Assembly (NCBI RefSeq): GCF_009649785.1
Contig: NZ_WJOK01000036.1
Span: forward strand, 1 to 39,362
From: Agrobacterium tumefaciens
GTDB lineage: Bacteria > Pseudomonadota > Alphaproteobacteria > Rhizobiales > Rhizobiaceae
Direction of reading: 5' to 3'
DNA length: 39,362 nt
Shown here: in pieces, positions 39,013 to 39,362 of the stretch
Layout of the letters: every line of letters starts with the position of its first letter
Numbering within the stretch: the stretch's first letter is position 1
Translations under genes and position numbers: made by a program
Notes under the pieces: generated by a model
What the model was told of the DNA's origin: nothing
Databases searched by the model: none
What the model saw: the letters and a program-made list of their open reading frames with translations, nothing else

Positions 39013-39362
39013 GGGAGACCTCCAAGTCTGATGCAGTGTTTTCAATTGGCAAAGCGGGAGCACTGCAAAGCCCGGATTGCCAAGGGCGAACTGACATGGC
39101 GCATGAAAAAGCCGAAAAAATCCGGCGATAAGATTATCCGCAAGACGTGCTGCAGGATTGCCGCGAGAAAGGCGGCGAAAAGGCGCATGAATATGTCAAC
39201 GGCCCGGATAATACGGCCGAAAAGTGATATTGCAATGCGAAATGGCGCAACGCAGCCATGCGTTCGATTTCCGGAACATTTTTTCCGGTGACGTAATACA
39301 TGGGAATTATTTGCGTTTGCGGAAGATATATTATGAGTTGCAGCAACTAGAAATAAAAATTC
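39013..39362. other. Upstream region of choX
   Basis: 350 bases without a supported gene. It must hold the choX promoter on the minus strand. Two small palindromes are seen: CCGGAA...TTCCGG at 39271-39288 and AGTTGC-A-GCAACT at 39336-39348, either of which could be an operator. Small ORFs on both strands have no ribosome site and look spurious. Confidence 0.5.

Noticed and set aside
39031..39346. Small ORFs upstream of choX on both strands
   Set aside because: No ribosome sites, atypical composition (Lys/Arg/Cys-rich), and they sit in the promoter region.
1..39362. CRISPR arrays, tRNA or rRNA genes, insertion sequences, prophage
   Set aside because: I looked for regular direct repeats with spacers, cloverleaf-like stretches and transposase motifs and found none that could be supported.

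Overview
The window looks like chromosomal DNA of a Rhizobiaceae alphaproteobacterium, most likely Agrobacterium (tumefaciens complex) or a close Rhizobium. The support is the ohrR-ohr pair, a dmeR-dmeF nickel/cobalt operon with a G-tract operator, a cobalamin riboswitch ahead of cbtB-cbtA, a three-gene choline ABC operon of the choXWV type, a gene of the Atu4866 domain family, high GC, and several dispersed rhizobial-type palindromic repeats. This assignment rests on recognition of families, not on a database search. I see no rRNA, tRNA, CRISPR array, transposase, phage gene or plasmid origin.

Layout. 1-3.2 kb: the 5' part of an unrecognised, less GC-rich gene cut by the window edge, then the organic-hydroperoxide pair ohrR/ohr, then an Xre-type antitoxin overlapping a RES-domain toxin. 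3.2-5.0 kb: an ABC-F ATPase with a short upstream open reading frame and stacked hairpins in its leader. 5.0-8.3 kb: a YciI-like protein and a MarR regulator, divergent from DUF899, DUF1579 and two-domain VOC genes. 8.3-10.5 kb: LysR divergent from an SDR plus an Atu4866-family protein. 10.5-18.8 kb: a HerA-like ATPase, a Gly-rich DUF protein, HxlR divergent from an SDR, AraC followed by a LysE exporter, an aldo/keto reductase, a WYL regulator with a VOC protein, and trans-aconitate methyltransferase. 19-22.7 kb: a class IV aminotransferase and a large chemoreceptor. 22.8-28.1 kb: LysR divergent from a PAT-like acetyltransferase, a small exported protein divergent from Fe-type superoxide dismutase, a metallophosphoesterase, and a WYL regulator divergent from a second LysE-type exporter. 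28.2-31.4 kb: cytochrome c', a diheme cytochrome c, and the B12-riboswitch cbtBA operon. 31.4-35.4 kb: DJ-1 and GNAT genes, a heavy-metal-type MerR, two small unrecognised proteins and dmeRF. 35.7-39.0 kb: choV, choW, choX.

Most of the window is ordinary core-type chromosome organised as small regulator-plus-target modules for stress (peroxide, superoxide, electrophiles or xenobiotics), metal balance (cobalt uptake under B12 control; nickel/cobalt efflux) and osmolyte or choline uptake. Many modules are divergent, with a clear palindrome in the shared promoter.

The parts most worth a second look are the leader peptide and hairpins ahead of the ABC-F gene, the DUF899/DUF1579/VOC/YciI module, an orphan heavy-metal-type MerR, two WYL regulators that each lie beside CTGACA-based repeats, and two dispersed palindrome families.
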